A DNA stretch of 64,000 nt from Corallium rubrum (Eukaryota > Cnidaria > Anthozoa > Scleralcyonacea > Coralliidae). The notes under the pieces are model-generated. The model saw only the letters and a list, made by a program, of their open reading frames with translations, had not been told where the DNA came from and searched no databases. The stretch's first letter is position 1, and the number at the start of each line of letters is the position of its first letter. Shown piece by piece: positions 13,248-23,846 of the stretch. The position numbers and the translations under genes were made by a program. Location: NCBI GenBank assembly GCA_964035015.1, contig OZ036007.1, forward strand, positions 13,210,141 to 13,274,140, read 5' to 3'.

Positions 13248-13647
13248 CAGGACGTTCCCCTTCATTACCTCCTGTTTCCATTTGCCGTAAAATGTTCAAA
13301 ATACAGTTCCTAATACGGTCTCTTACAAACTGGCGTCCTTCGGTATCCGCCATCTTGTTTTTTCTAACATGATAACATTTCTCACGTGACAGTACCAAAA
13401 TTCGTCAACTGAGCGTCATGCATAATGTTACGCCAGCATAATGAAATGCGAAATCGAATAATGAAATGCGAAATCGAATAATGAAATGCGAAATCGAATA
13501 ATGAAATACGCAATATATCATAATGAAATACCTGTTTCAATAGCATAATGTCATCTAAGCATAATGAAATACGAGACAGAATATCAAAATACAATGTAAT
13601 CATGGCATAATATACGTGTTGAATTATGGCCCAAATCACCCCTCATA
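13248..13647 (-). repeat. Right terminal inverted repeat with a duplicated gene start
   Basis: Read on the minus strand this repeats the left end including the start codon and ~35 integrase codons. It then diverges into a short dead-end frame (13183-13398). If the promoter lies in the repeat, the element would also transcribe inward from this end. The minor differences from the left copy are substitutions and one fewer 20-bp repeat. Confidence 0.9.
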
Positions 13648-14770
13648 GAAAGGTACTAGAAAATCATCACCTCCAACTTTTATGTTGGGCAATGACATTG
13701 TCAACATTGCACAAGAATATTGCTACCTTGGAATCAAATTAACACCAAATGGCAAGTTCACAATAGCCCTCCAACAGCTTGCTGAAAAAGCATTGCATGC
13801 CTTATACAAAGTAAGAAAACACCTTGACCTCCATTTACTACACCCTAAATTAGCCATTAAAATTTTTGATAGTATTATCTCACCTATTCTCTTGTATAAC
13901 TCAGAAATCTGGGGGGCCTATCTCAATAATGACTTTAATAATTGGGATAAGTCACCAGTTGAGAGAGTTCACCTACGATTCTGTAAGACATATCTGGGAG
14001 TGAACCGCAAAGCCTGCACTATAGCTTGCAGAGGTGAACTTGGAAAGTTACCTTTACTAACAAACATACATAAAAGATTATTCAAGTATGTTATCCACCT
14101 AAACATGCTGCCTGAAACATCAATTGCAAAGCAAGCTTTCTTAATTTCTAAAGACCTTCACCTTGATGGGAAAGTCTCGTTTTACTCTAATGTTATAGAA
14201 ATACTTAAATTCTATGACCATTCCAACCACATATCAGAACTAGAATCTATGTCCAACCAATCAGTTGCACAACTAACGAAAGATATAAAGAACAAATATA
14301 TCACATTTTGGAAACACAAGCTCAGAAACTCTGCCAAGCTTTCCTTCTACTGCAAATTTAAAAATGAATACCAATTAGAAGAATATCTAACCATTACTAA
14401 AAATCCAACTCAGAGAAAAAATCTCACACGATTTCGCATAAGCAACCATAAACTCCTTATAGAATATGGTCGTTATCAAAACATTCCCCATGACCAACGA
14501 TTGTGTAAGTTATGTAATGCAAATGAAATAGAAGATGAATACCACTTTGCTCTAACATGCGAGTGTTACAATACCTTGAGATCTTCTTTCCTTGAAAAAT
14601 CAACCAATGATTCCTCCAACAATTCCTCTGAAGAGGAACTACATGTAATACTATTACATAACATTATGTCTTCAAGAGATCCAAATATAATTCCCCTTAC
14701 TGCAAAATACATCGATTCTTGCTTTGTGGAAAGAGAGAACTGCCTTGAGACCAGGTGTACCAATACTTAA
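13648..14770 (+). pseudogene. LINE ORF2 C-terminal part
   Basis: The frame, open from 13682 to the stop at 14770, encodes the RT thumb and C-terminal region (YCYLGIKLTPNGKF, ISPILLYNSEIWGAY, GVNRKACTIACRGELG). Near the end is a CCHC-like knuckle, CKLCNANEIEDEYHFALTC. It continues the RT broken at 8885. The C-terminus is intact (RCTNT then stop). Confidence 0.85.
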
Positions 14771-14882
14771 TAAGTTATTAATTAGTTAATATGTACCGAG
14801 TAGCCTGACTGTTGAATTATTTACTATACGTAACTAATTCATTAATTTATTATCTTTATATATCATATAGTCTGCAGGTGGG

Positions 14883-14910
14883 CATTCCTTTCTACCATTA
14901 GAAAGGAATG
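14883..14910 (+). other. Stem-loop in the LINE 3' UTR
   Basis: CATTCCTTTCTA and TAGAAAGGAATG form a perfect 12-bp stem with a 4-base loop, about 180 bases before the 3' end. Degenerate versions are in the second copy near 15865 and 15990. LINE 3' stem-loops can serve as reverse-transcriptase recognition sites; that role here is inferred. Confidence 0.55.
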
Positions 14911-15095
14911 TTTGTTTGCGGGCAATATACCCATCAACAGTTGATGGTCAACTTACTTGTAAACGTAAATTCAACATTGTATTTAATCTAAGTAGATTTA
15001 CTATTTCTTTTTCTCTTTTATAAAATGTAAGCTTTAGCAATACCTGATGTAAAATAGGTCATGCCAATAAAGCTATTATTTACCTTACCTTACCT

Positions 15096-15259
15096 TACCT
15101 CTCCTCTCCTCTCCTCTCCTCTCCTCTCCTCTCCTCTCCTCTCCTCTCCTCTCCTCTCCTCTCCTCTCCTCTCCTCTCCTCTCCTCTCCTCTCCTCTCCT
15201 CTCCTCTCCTCTCCTCTCCTCTCCTCTCCTCTCCTCTCCTCTCCTCTCCTCTCCTCTCC
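15096..15259. repeat. (CTCCT)n microsatellite after the LINE tail
   Basis: About 33 near-perfect CTCCT pentamers follow the TTACC-type LINE tail without a break. They are fused to the truncated LINE copy that begins at 15260. Confidence 0.95.
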
Positions 15260-16249
15260 TTAAATTCTATGACCATTCCAACCACATATCAGAACTAGAA
15301 TCTATATCCAACCAATCAGTTGCACAACTAACAAAAGATATAAAGAACAAATATATCACATTTTTGAAACACAAGCTCAGAAACTCTGCCAAGCTTTCCT
15401 TCTACTGCAAATTTAAAAATGAATACCAATTAGAAGAATATCTAACCATTACTAAAAATCCAACTCAGAGAAAAAATCTCACACGATTTCGCATAAGCAA
15501 CCATAAACTCCTTATAGAATATGGTCGTTATCAAAACATTCCCCATGACCAACGATTGTGTAAGTTATGTAATGCAAATGAAATAGAAGATGAATACCAC
15601 TTTGCTTTAACATGCGAGTGTTACAATACCTTGAGATCTTCTTTCCTTGAAAAACTAACCAATGATTCCTCCAACAATTCCTCTGAAGAGGAACTACATG
15701 TAATACTATTAAATAACAACATGTCTTCAAGGGATCCAAATATAATTTCCCTTACTGCAAAATACATCGATTCTTGCTTTGTGGAAAGAGAGAACTGCCT
15801 TGAGACCAGGTGTACCAATACTTAATAAGTTACTAATTAGTTAATGTACCAAGTAGCCTGCATGCAGGCATTGCTTTCTGCCTTTTTAGAAAGGAATGTC
15901 TGCAAGCAGGTGATTAAACTCACTGTTGAATTATTTACTATGCGTAACTAATTCATTAATTTATTATTTTTATATATCATATAGTCAGCAGGCGGGCATT
16001 CCTTTCTACTTTCAGGGAAGATTGTTTGCTTGCAGGCCATATACCCATCAACTTAGTGTTGATCTATTAATTTAACTTACTATATTTGTATTGTATGTTA
16101 CTCTTATCTGTAAACATAAATCTAACAATGTATGTAGTTTAATTTAAGTAGATTTGTTATTATCTCTGTCTCTTTAAATTGTAAGCTTTAGCAATACCAA
16201 ATGTACTATATAGGTCATGCTAATAAAGCTATTATTTACCTTTACCTTT
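15260..16249 (+). mobile_element. 5'-truncated LINE copy B (same family)
   Basis: Starting at CTTAAATTCTATG it matches copy A from 14204. The ORF2 C-terminal coding part (15262-15825, ending RCTNT then stop) differs at only around ten bases. The 3' UTR differs much more, including an extra stretch of roughly 65 bp near 15870. It ends with AATAAAGC and a TTTACC tail. 5' truncation is the usual product of LINE insertion. Confidence 0.85.
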
Positions 16250-16905
16250 ACCTCTCCTCTCCTCTCCTCTCCTCTCCTCTCCTCTCCTCTCCTCTCCTCT
16301 CCTCTCCTCTCCTCTCCTCTCCTCTCCTCTCCTCTCCTCTCCTCTCCTCTCCTCTCCTCTCCTCTCCTCTCCTCTCCTCTCCTCTCCTCTCCTCTCCTCT
16401 CCTCTCCTCTCCTCTCCTCTCCTCTCGTCTCGTCTCGTCTCGTCTCGTCTCGTCTCGTCTCGTCTCGTCTCGTCTCGTCTCGTCTCGTCTCGTCTCGTCT
16501 GTCTGTCTGTCTGCCTGTCTATCGTCTCTCCTCTTCTTTTTTCTTCCTTTCTCTCACCTTCCCTTCTCTTCTCTTCTCTTCTCTTCTCTTCTCTTCTCTT
16601 CTCTTCTCTTCTCTTCTCTTCTCTTCTCTTCTCTTCTCTTCTCTTCTCTTCTCTTCTCTTCTCTTCTCTTCTCTTCTCTTCTCTTCTCTTCTCTTCTCTT
16701 CTCGTCTCGTCTCGTCTCGTCTCGTCTCGTCTCGTCTCGTCTCGTCTCGTCTCGTCTGTCTGTCTGCCTGTCTATCGTCTCTCCTCTTGTTTTTTCTTCC
16801 TTTCTCTCACCTTCCCTTCTCTTCTCTTCTCTTCTCTTCTCCTCTCTTCCTTTCTCTTCCCTTCCCTTCTCTTCTTTTTTCTTCCTTTCTCTTTCTCTTT
16901 CCTTC
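16250..16905. repeat. Polypyrimidine pentamer arrays
   Basis: The order is (CTCCT)n to about 16426, (CTCGT)n to 16500, a mixed block, (CTCTT)n at 16566-16702, (CTCGT)n to 16756, the same mixed block again, then degenerate CTTCC. The mixed block (a CTGTCTGTCTGCCTGTC core plus CTTCCTTTCTCTCACC) occurs twice, so a higher-order duplication of about 260 bp is visible. Long open frames here are artefacts of the repeat. Confidence 0.9.
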
Positions 16906-17050
16906 TGTAATGTTGGGAGTTTGGGATCGAGAGAAAGGGGGTGAAAAGAGCGGGAGAATATGGTGCGAGAGGTTTTCTATTATAGTTTTAATAGATTATA
17001 AAAGCGGAGAATAAACACACTCGGGAATTCTTGTGTATCGGTTTATTATA
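16906..17050 (+). repeat. 5' LTR of Gypsy 1
   Basis: It begins TGTAATGTTGGG and ends TTTATTATA. Inside are a TATA-like TTATAAAAG and an AATAAA, fitting a short LTR with promoter and poly(A) signal. It differs from the 3' LTR at 5 of 145 positions. Confidence 0.92.
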
Positions 17051-17150
17051 TTGGCGACGAGGATATATACCTTATTAAACACAAGCAACCAAGACTATCA
17101 CCACTGAAGTGCTCTTATATATACTGATACGGACTGCGCAACGACACAAT

Positions 17151-17921
17151 GTGGCGACCGCTCTGCCTCTAGCCTTGTCTGGATTGGGGAATTTTGACCC
17201 GCATTCAGATCCCACTTCGTTATCCATCAGATGGAAGGAATGGCTACGACGATTTGAAAGGTTCTTCGTAGCAATGGACATCAAAGACGAGACTCGGAAA
17301 CGCGCTTTGTTGCTTTACGCTGCCGGAAACGAAGTTGAGAGAATCTTCGAAACATTAGGCGACGTGGGAGAAGATAAGGATTACAAGATAGCCGTGGAAA
17401 GACTAACCGAATATTTTGCACCTAAGAAAAATATTTTGTACGAAATACACAAATTTCGCCAACTGAAGCAACTGACGGAGGAAACAATTGACCAATTTTG
17501 CACTCGACTACGTCAACAAGCTATTATATGCGATTTTGCTAATAGCGAAAATGAGATTAAGATTCAACTGGTCGAAAGTTGTTTATCTTCGAGGGTTAGA
17601 AGGAAAGCTGTTCGCGAAGACTTATCCTTAACGGACATCTTGGCTTATGGCAGATCGCTAGAAATAACAGATAAAGCAGTCAAAACGTTTGAAGAAGATC
17701 TCGGCCGTTCCGAAATATGCGATACAAGTTCAGTCAACGCTATACATCATCAGAGACAGAGTAGTGTCAACAACCCCAAATATATGGCCAAACACGCAGT
17801 CGATTCGATCGAGATCATCGCCAATCTTCCAACGCGACAAGCCAAGGTCGTCCAAGTGATCTACCTACCGGTAAGCAATTGTGTTATAATTGTGGCGATA
17901 TATTCCAGGCTGGTCATTTAA
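17151..17921 (+). pseudogene. Gypsy 1 gag
   Basis: A capsid-like region is visible: FDPHSDPTSLSIRWKEWLRR, KRALLLYAAGNEVERIF and EYFAPKKNILYEIHKFRQ. It closely parallels gag of Gypsy 2 at 47945. The expected initiator codon appears as GTG at 17151, before GCGACCGCT. Near 17850 the frame breaks, and the zinc knuckles continue in the pol frame. Confidence 0.8.
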
Positions 17922-20092
17922 ATGTGTGTAAAGCCTGGGGGGAAATATGTCGTGCTTGTGGCAAGCAAAACCATTTCGCTGCAGTGTGTCGCAGTATTTC
18001 TAACCCAAACAATAACAATCCCCAGTCTATGCGGAAATATGAGAGCGTTCGGGCAGTTCAGCATCACGAATGTCAAGCCAGTGTTTCGTCGGACGAGGAT
18101 TCGTATGCGTTTGTTATTTCTTCACAAGAATTAGAGAATAATCAAGCACCAAGCGTTAATCGAGAAACAAAATCCAATGTGAAAAAATGCCAAGTGGTTA
18201 TTGAAAAAGTCCATATTGGCATGATTGTTGACACTGGTGCAACGATAAATAACTTAGACAAAAATGCATTCAATGACATTCAGAAGAAGAATTGCGGTTT
18301 AATTCACAAACCATCAATGCAAAAAATACATGCCTACATGCAGTCTCAGCCTTTACCAGTCCTGGGAAAATTTGAAGGACTTATTGAATCTAAGCACAGC
18401 ATGACACTTGCAACATTTCATGTGGTCAATGGCTACAGTGGCTCATTGCTTAGTTACTCAACTGCTGCAGAACTTGGCATTGTCCAAGTGACAATTAATT
18501 CTATCAGCCAGTCTATTCCAACAGCTCCTGTTGATCCTACAGAGGACCAGGCCCGGTTTGGAGATGAAAACCCAGAAGTGCCCATCAAGTCTCATCCACA
18601 ACGCCATCCCTTTGTTACAAAATTCTTGAAGACCCATCAAGGTGTGTTTACTGGCATTGGGAAATTAAAAGATTATGAAGTGCATTTGCATCTCAAGCCA
18701 GATGCTAAACCTGTTGTGCAAAAGCCTCGGAAAGTGCCATTTCATCTTCGTAAACAAACTGAAGCTAAACTCAAGGAGCTTGAGGAACAAGACATCATTG
18801 AATTTGTTCCAGCCGGAACACCGACTCCTTTTGTATCAAATTTAGTCGTGGCATCAAAACTTCATAATCCTGCTGCAGTAAGAGTCTGTGTTGACATGCG
18901 ACAGGTCAATGCAACAATAGAGCGTGAGCGTCACATTATTCCAAACATTGAGGAACTTTTTGAAGACATGGCAGGGGCAGTCAAGTTTTCCAAAGTTGAT
19001 TTAACAGCAGGATTTCATCAATTAGTCCTTGATGAAGAGTCACGATCACTCACCACATTCCACACCCACAGGGGACTTATGCGTTACAAACGATTGTGTT
19101 TTGGGGTCAACTCAGCACCAGAGCAATTTCAGCATGCCATACAGCAGACCTTGCAAGGACTCGAGGGAGTACGGAACATTGCTGATGATATAATCGTCTG
19201 GGGAAAGAGTCAGCAGGAACACGATGCACACCTTAAAGCTCTGACGACTCGCCTGTCTGAGAAAAATCTTACACTTAATGAAGACAAGTGTAAATTTAAT
19301 GAAGATTCCATCTGGTTTTATGGGTACATCCTTTCCAAGGACGGGTTATCTGCAGACAAGAAGAAGATTCTGCCATAGTCAACATGAAAGAGCCCAAAGA
19401 TGCTTCCCAGCTTCGCAGTTTTCTGGGTCTGGCAACCTATTGTGAGCGGTTTATCAAAGACCTCGCAACCATCACAGCACCCCTGCGTGATTTAACCAAC
19501 AAAGGAGTCCCATGGAAATGGACTAGTGTGCACCAGATTGCATTCAATCAGGTAAAAGAGGAAATAGCAAAGGACTGTACTACTGCATTTTATGATCCCT
19601 CAAAGAAAACTCGAGTAACCGTAGATGCAAGCCCTGTTGGATTGGGTGCCATACTATCACAGTTTGATGAAACCAATCATGAGCGAATAGTGGCATATGC
19701 AAGCCGAACACTAAGTAAAGTTGAGCGAAGATACTCGCAAACAGAAAAAGAAGCCCTTGGCATTCCACATGTACCTTATTGGTATTGAGTTTGAGCTGGA
19801 TACTGACCATAAACCCTTAGAAGTCATATATCATCCTAAATCCAAGCCTTCTGCCAGAATTGAACGTTGGGCCCTCCGTTTACAGCAATACAAGTTCAAA
19901 TTACAGCACCGACCCGGTAAAACAAATCCTGCTGATGTTTTATCCCGAAACCCAATGGTTACCCCAGTGAAGAGTAGCATCGCTGAGGAATATGTTAATT
20001 TCCTAACCAATCACCTAGTACCAAAATCTATGAACAGACAAGAAATTGAAACAGCTTCACAGAAAGACCCAGAAATTCAAACCCTCGTATAA
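17879..20092 (+). pseudogene. Gypsy 1 zinc knuckle, protease, RT and RNase H
   Basis: A CCHC knuckle (CRACGKQNHFAAVC) leads to an aspartic protease (MIVDTGATINNL). The RT blocks include VCVDMRQVN, KVDLTAGFHQL and the catalytic box NIADDIIVWG, an ADD variant usual in this lineage. A stop at 19378 precedes the RNase H region (VTVDASPVGLGAIL, then TDHKPLEVI), which has a frameshift near 19770. Another stop is at 20092. It is clearly inactive. Confidence 0.88.
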
Positions 20093-20097
20093 CCGCA

Positions 20098-21522
20098 TTG
20101 TCTACGAACAGCTGGCCAAAAAGAGCAACACACAAGAACACCAGCCGAAATTGGACCGAAGAGGATCTAACAGCATATTACACCGTTCGTAACGAGTTAA
20201 CCGTAACAGCTAATGGTATAGTACTACGTGGCAACCGTATTGTCATCCCAAAGAAGCTAAGAAGTCGCACACTAGAGATCGCCCACGAGAGACACCAGGG
20301 TATCGTGAAAACTAAGACACTGCTTCGGTCCAAAGTTTGGTGGCCTGGTATCGATCGCCAAGTTGAAACACTTGTCAGTTCCTGTCTACACTGTCAAGCT
20401 GCAAACAAATCCAGTTCAGTAGAGCCGTTGAAGATGACCACTATGCCAAAGAAGCCATGGCAGGTTGTTCACGGAGATTTTTGCGGACCATTTCCAACTG
20501 GTGAATACCTCTTGGTTTTAATCAACGAACATTCCCGATTTCCGGAGGTGGAAATCGTACGCTCGACATCTACCACCACTACAATTGACAAACTAGAGAC
20601 AATATTTTCAGTTCACGGCTACCCAATCGAATTCGTTAGCGAAAATGGTCCACCATATAATGGTGGGGAATTCCACACCTTCTTAGAAGACAATGGCATT
20701 AAACATCGAAAGATAACACCACTTTGGCCCCAAGCCAATGCTCACGTAGAACGTTTTATGAAGACCCTAGAAAAAGCAGTAAGAATTGCTCATTCACAGG
20801 GAAAGAACTGGAAGAAGGAGCTGTACCGTTTTCTGCTAGATTATCGAACGACCCCACATACAACAACTGGTGTCGCACCTGCCAATTTACTATTTAACAG
20901 ACCAGTGCGCAACAAACTTCCAGATATGACATCTCTCATACCTGATGAACAGGTTGGACAAAATGAAGAAAAACACTCTGAAGCTCCCGAAACTGGATCC
21001 GTACAGAGCACCCTTCGAGATAGAGCATTGCAACGTGATCAAGTTCAGAAAAGCAACATGAAACGTCATGCAGATAAACGGAATCGGGCCACAGAATCTA
21101 ATCTTCGCATTGGTGATCTGGTGCTGCTCAAACAAAGAAAAATAAATAAGTTATATCTGCCCTGGGACCCCTCACCTTATCGTATAACCAGTGCAAAAGG
21201 ATCACGGATTACAGCAAAACGCCGTGGAGTTACAATCACATGGAACTCGTCTCATTTCAAACGTGTCATTCCCTACTTAAAGGACGTGGATGATCCATAT
21301 CTTGCCAGCAGCGAAAAAGAAGAGGAAGAGGAGAAGGAATGCAACTCATGCAAGATGACAACAACTCACAAGATGACACCACCTCACAAGATGACAACTC
21401 GTCTGATGATGAAAATGATAATCCGCAACAAGATGACCAACAAAGGGATATCCAAGGAGAGGAAACAGAGACATTCGACCACAGTATTTTGCAGAAGAAA
21501 GACATTGAACTTGTTTAGATAA
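20098..21522 (+). pseudogene. Gypsy 1 integrase
   Basis: An HHCC-type zinc-binding part (HERHQG, then CLHCQAANK) is followed by the catalytic core. D is in VHGDFCGPF and E in NAHVERFMK. The middle aspartate position reads SENGPPYNG, where family members have SDNG, so a catalytic residue appears substituted. The C-terminal part has the GDLVLLKQ chromo-like region and a Lys/Met-rich tail of simple repeats (about 21340-21460). Confidence 0.88.
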
Positions 21523-21684
21523 GTGAACAATCTATAAACTTATTTAGATACAATGAACAATAAGTATACTACGTATAACTTAAGGAATTATGTTTTTACT
21601 ATTAAGATATCGTCCCAATTTTGGGATGATATAATTTCTTTATTGTTGATTGTTAATGTTCGGGTTTGTAAAGAAAACGAAGGA

Positions 21685-21829
21685 TGTAGTGTTGGGAGTT
21701 TGGGACCGAGAGAAAGGGGGTGAAAAGAGCGGGAGAATATGGTCCGAGAGGTTTTCTATTATAGTTTTAATAATTTATAAAAGCGGAGAATAAACACACT
21801 CGGGAATTCTTGTGTATCGGTTTATTATA
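21685..21829 (+). repeat. 3' LTR of Gypsy 1
   Basis: Same length and ends as the 5' LTR (TGTAGTGTTGGG to TTTATTATA), followed by ccttc. The five substitutions relative to the other LTR mark an insertion that is not very recent. Confidence 0.92.
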
Positions 21830-22560
21830 CCTTCTATTTTCTTTTCTTCTCTTTTCTTCTTTTCTTTTCTTTTCTCTTTTCTTTTCTTTTTTTCATCTTT
21901 TCTTTTCTTCACTTCACTTCACTTCCCTCCCCGTTCCTTCTTTTCTTTTCTCTTCTCTTCTCTTCGTTTTTTCCCCTTTCTACCACTTCACTTCTCTTTA
22001 CCATTTCACTTCGCTTTGCTTTGCATGCTTTCATTTCGCTTCCCTTCACTTCACTTTCACTTTACTTCACCCCACGTCTTGTCTTGTCTTGCCTTGTCTC
22101 GTCTCGTCTCGTCTCGCCTCGCCTCGCCTCGCCTCGCCTCGCCTCGCCTCGCCTCGCCTCGCCTCGCCTCGCCTCGCCTCGCCTCGCCTCGCCTCGCCTC
22201 GCCTCGCCTCGCCTCGCCTCGCCTCGCCTCGCCTCGCCCCGCCTCGCCTCGCCTCGCCTCTCGCCTCGTCTTGTCTTGCCTCGTCGTGGCCTGTTTTATC
22301 TTTTTATCCATTCCTTCCCCTCTCATTCCCTTTGTTTCCATTCTCTTTGGATCTCTCTCCATTCTTCCCCTTTCTTTCTCTTTCCTTCGCGGTTCTCCTT
22401 CTTCTCTTCTTTTTTCTCTTCTCCTTTTCTTTTCGTTTCCATTCGCTTTCTTTTCCTTCTCTTCTTTTTTGCTTTTTTTTTTTTCGCTTCTTTTCTCTCC
22501 CTGTTCCGTTCTGTTTCATTGAGTTCAGTTAATTTTCTATCACTCAACCAGTGTTCTCTA
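21830..22560. repeat. Polypyrimidine tract with (GCCTC)n array
   Basis: A C/T-rich stretch of about 700 bp has a core of near-perfect GCCTC pentamers at about 22113-22262. It runs up to the splice acceptor of the host exon at 22569. Open frames through it are repeat artefacts. Confidence 0.9.
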
Positions 22561-22568
22561 TTTTGCAG

Positions 22569-22815
22569 CCAAGTGACAATGATTATCATAATCTTGGTGT
22601 CTCAAGCTCTAGGCACGTCTTTAACTGAGGAACAGTCAAAGAAGTCGTCGTGTGACGCTGATAACTTGGACATGACAAACTCGGCGTATTTCATGGCAGC
22701 TTTTACTGTTTTCATCACCTTAGTGTTCATAACAGCTTTTAAGCCGACATACAGAAGACTAGAAGCAGAAAGTGAAGATCAAAGTAACAGGTCGGTTGAT
22801 GCCCCTAACAATTAG
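22569..22815 (+). CDS. Terminal exon of an unidentified membrane protein
   Basis: A canonical acceptor (ctattttgcag) precedes 22569 and the reading is open to the stop at 22815 (about 81 residues). It has a hydrophobic stretch MIIIILVSQALG, a polar loop, a full membrane span (AYFMAAFTVFITLVFITAF), a basic stop-transfer-like KPTYRRLEAE and a short acidic tail. This is the shape of the last helix and cytosolic tail of a multi-pass transporter such as an MFS protein, but I do not recognise the family. Upstream exons would lie to the left, beyond the Gypsy element. Confidence 0.45.
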
Positions 22816-23554
22816 ACAATATTTGGAATTTCATAACTGTAGTCCTTATTATAAAATAATTTAACATCCAATCTGATAGTGGTGATCTGTATTTTTTAGT
22901 ACTTACGTTATGTAAATGATTTATTATACGAATGCCGTGAATGGTGTATTTAAAAGTGTAATTGTTATAGCCAATAGAAATCAACAGTACCTTTTTAAAT
23001 CAACAATACTTTGAATTCAACCATCGATCAAACAATTTATTTATCTAAACATTATTTCTCTTTATTCATCCTTTCTGTTCGTTCGTTCATCCATCCATCC
23101 ATCTTTTCATTCATTCATCCATTCATTCATTCATTCATTCATTCATTCATTCATTCATTCATTCATTCATTCATTCATTCATTCATTCATTCATTCATCC
23201 ATCCATCAATTATTTCTGTTTATCCTTCCACCCGGTTTTCCTTCCTTTTTCTGTTTTTCTCTCCGTCTTTTTTCTCTTTATTTATCCATCCATGCCTTCT
23301 TCTCTTTTCTTCTCATTCAATCATCCATCTTTTTTTTGTCTCTGTTCATCTACCCATCCATCCATTGATCCATCTTTTCTATCTTCCTTTTTCTTTGTGC
23401 CAACTGATCTGTTCATCTCTCCTTCCTCCTGTTCATTCATTCTTTCCTTTTATTCATTCATTCATCCATCTATCCATCCATCTTTCATTTCTTCTGTTCA
23501 TTCATTCATCCATCTATCCAACTAACAATTTATCCAACCATTTATCCGTCCATC
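22816..23554. repeat. Non-coding stretch with (ATTC)n microsatellite
   Basis: After the stop codon comes AT-rich DNA that could be 3' UTR, then a CCATC/ATTC-rich region with a near-perfect ATTC tract at about 23106-23200. No gene is seen. Confidence 0.8.
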
Positions 23555-23558
23555 TTAA

Positions 23559-23736
23559 AGTGTCTATGAAGTGAAAAATACGTTGGCATTTTTGTTAGCC
23601 ATGGCAAACGTTGAGAGTTAATAGCGCGAAAACTACGCATCAGATTCTCTTGAAATTTCCAGTGAGTGCTCCTGCCATGCTCCTCTGTACAATAAAACAA
23701 CAAAAATGCCAACGAATTTTTCATTTCATAGACACT
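23559..23736. mobile_element. TTAA-flanked MITE, 178 bp
   Basis: AGTGTCTATGAA at the left pairs with the right end (TTCATAGACACT). TTAA flanks both sides (23555-23558, 23737-23740), as for piggyBac- or Kolobok-type insertions. The TIR is about 40 bp and includes TTGGCATTTTTGTT. Confidence 0.85.
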
Positions 23737-23846
23737 TTAAACCATGCGTCATTCAATCAAGTAATCAGTCAACCAATCAACCTACATTGTACTACCAAGT
23801 CTGACGGTCAGTCCGTCGGCTGCAGGCAGTCATTTAGTTACTGTTG

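Larger units (their letters stand above)
8886..13647 (+). mobile_element. IS3EU-like DNA transposon with intact integrase gene, 4.76 kb
   Basis: The two ends are near-identical inverted repeats of about 400 bp. The tips are TATGAGGGGTG and its complement, flanked by gaaagg at 8880-8885 and 13648-13653. A 6-bp duplication with a 5'-TAY tip is what I recall for the IS3EU superfamily. An 8-bp reading, agaaaggt with tip ATGAGG, is equally allowed by the bases. Inside are a three-exon DDE integrase gene and a hAT MITE. The LINE RT frame resumes right after the insertion. The long matching TIRs and the open gene suggest a rather young insertion. Confidence 0.85.
1..15095 (+). mobile_element. CR1-like LINE (copy A), split by three DNA transposons
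   Basis: This is a non-LTR retrotransposon whose 5' end lies outside the window. Its coding order is ORF1 with an SGNH esterase domain, then ORF2 with an AP-type endonuclease, a reverse transcriptase and a C-terminal CCHC-like knuckle, then an AATAAA-containing 3' end and a TTACC-type tail at about 15080. The LINE is present as segments 1-3050, 4903-5108, 8283-8885 and 13648-15095. The intervening DNA is three separate TIR elements, and ORF2 protein homology resumes across each junction. An esterase-bearing ORF1 is known from CR1 and related clades, so the clade call is by family knowledge and is not proven. Several frameshifts make this copy non-functional. Confidence 0.85.
16906..21829 (+). 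mobile_element. Gypsy-type LTR retrotransposon 1, complete but degenerate
   Basis: It has two 145-bp LTRs, 5-bp target duplications ccttc (16901-16905 and 21830-21834), and gag, protease, RT, RNase H and integrase in Gypsy order. The sequence TTGGCGACGAGGAT directly follows the 5' LTR, where a primer-binding site is expected. A purine tract (aaagaaaacgaagga) precedes the 3' LTR. The coding region carries a lost start, frameshifts and stops. No envelope-like frame is seen. Confidence 0.95.

Noticed and set aside
16201..17014. Long open frames (about 250 codons) through the CT-rich arrays, also 15061-15260 and 21810-22522
   Set aside because: They are translations of pentamer microsatellites (SSPLL, ASPRL repeats) open in several frames at once.
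17109..17150. Earlier start for Gypsy 1 gag
   Set aside because: The start would be a non-ATG codon in leader sequence; homology with Gypsy 2 gag begins later.
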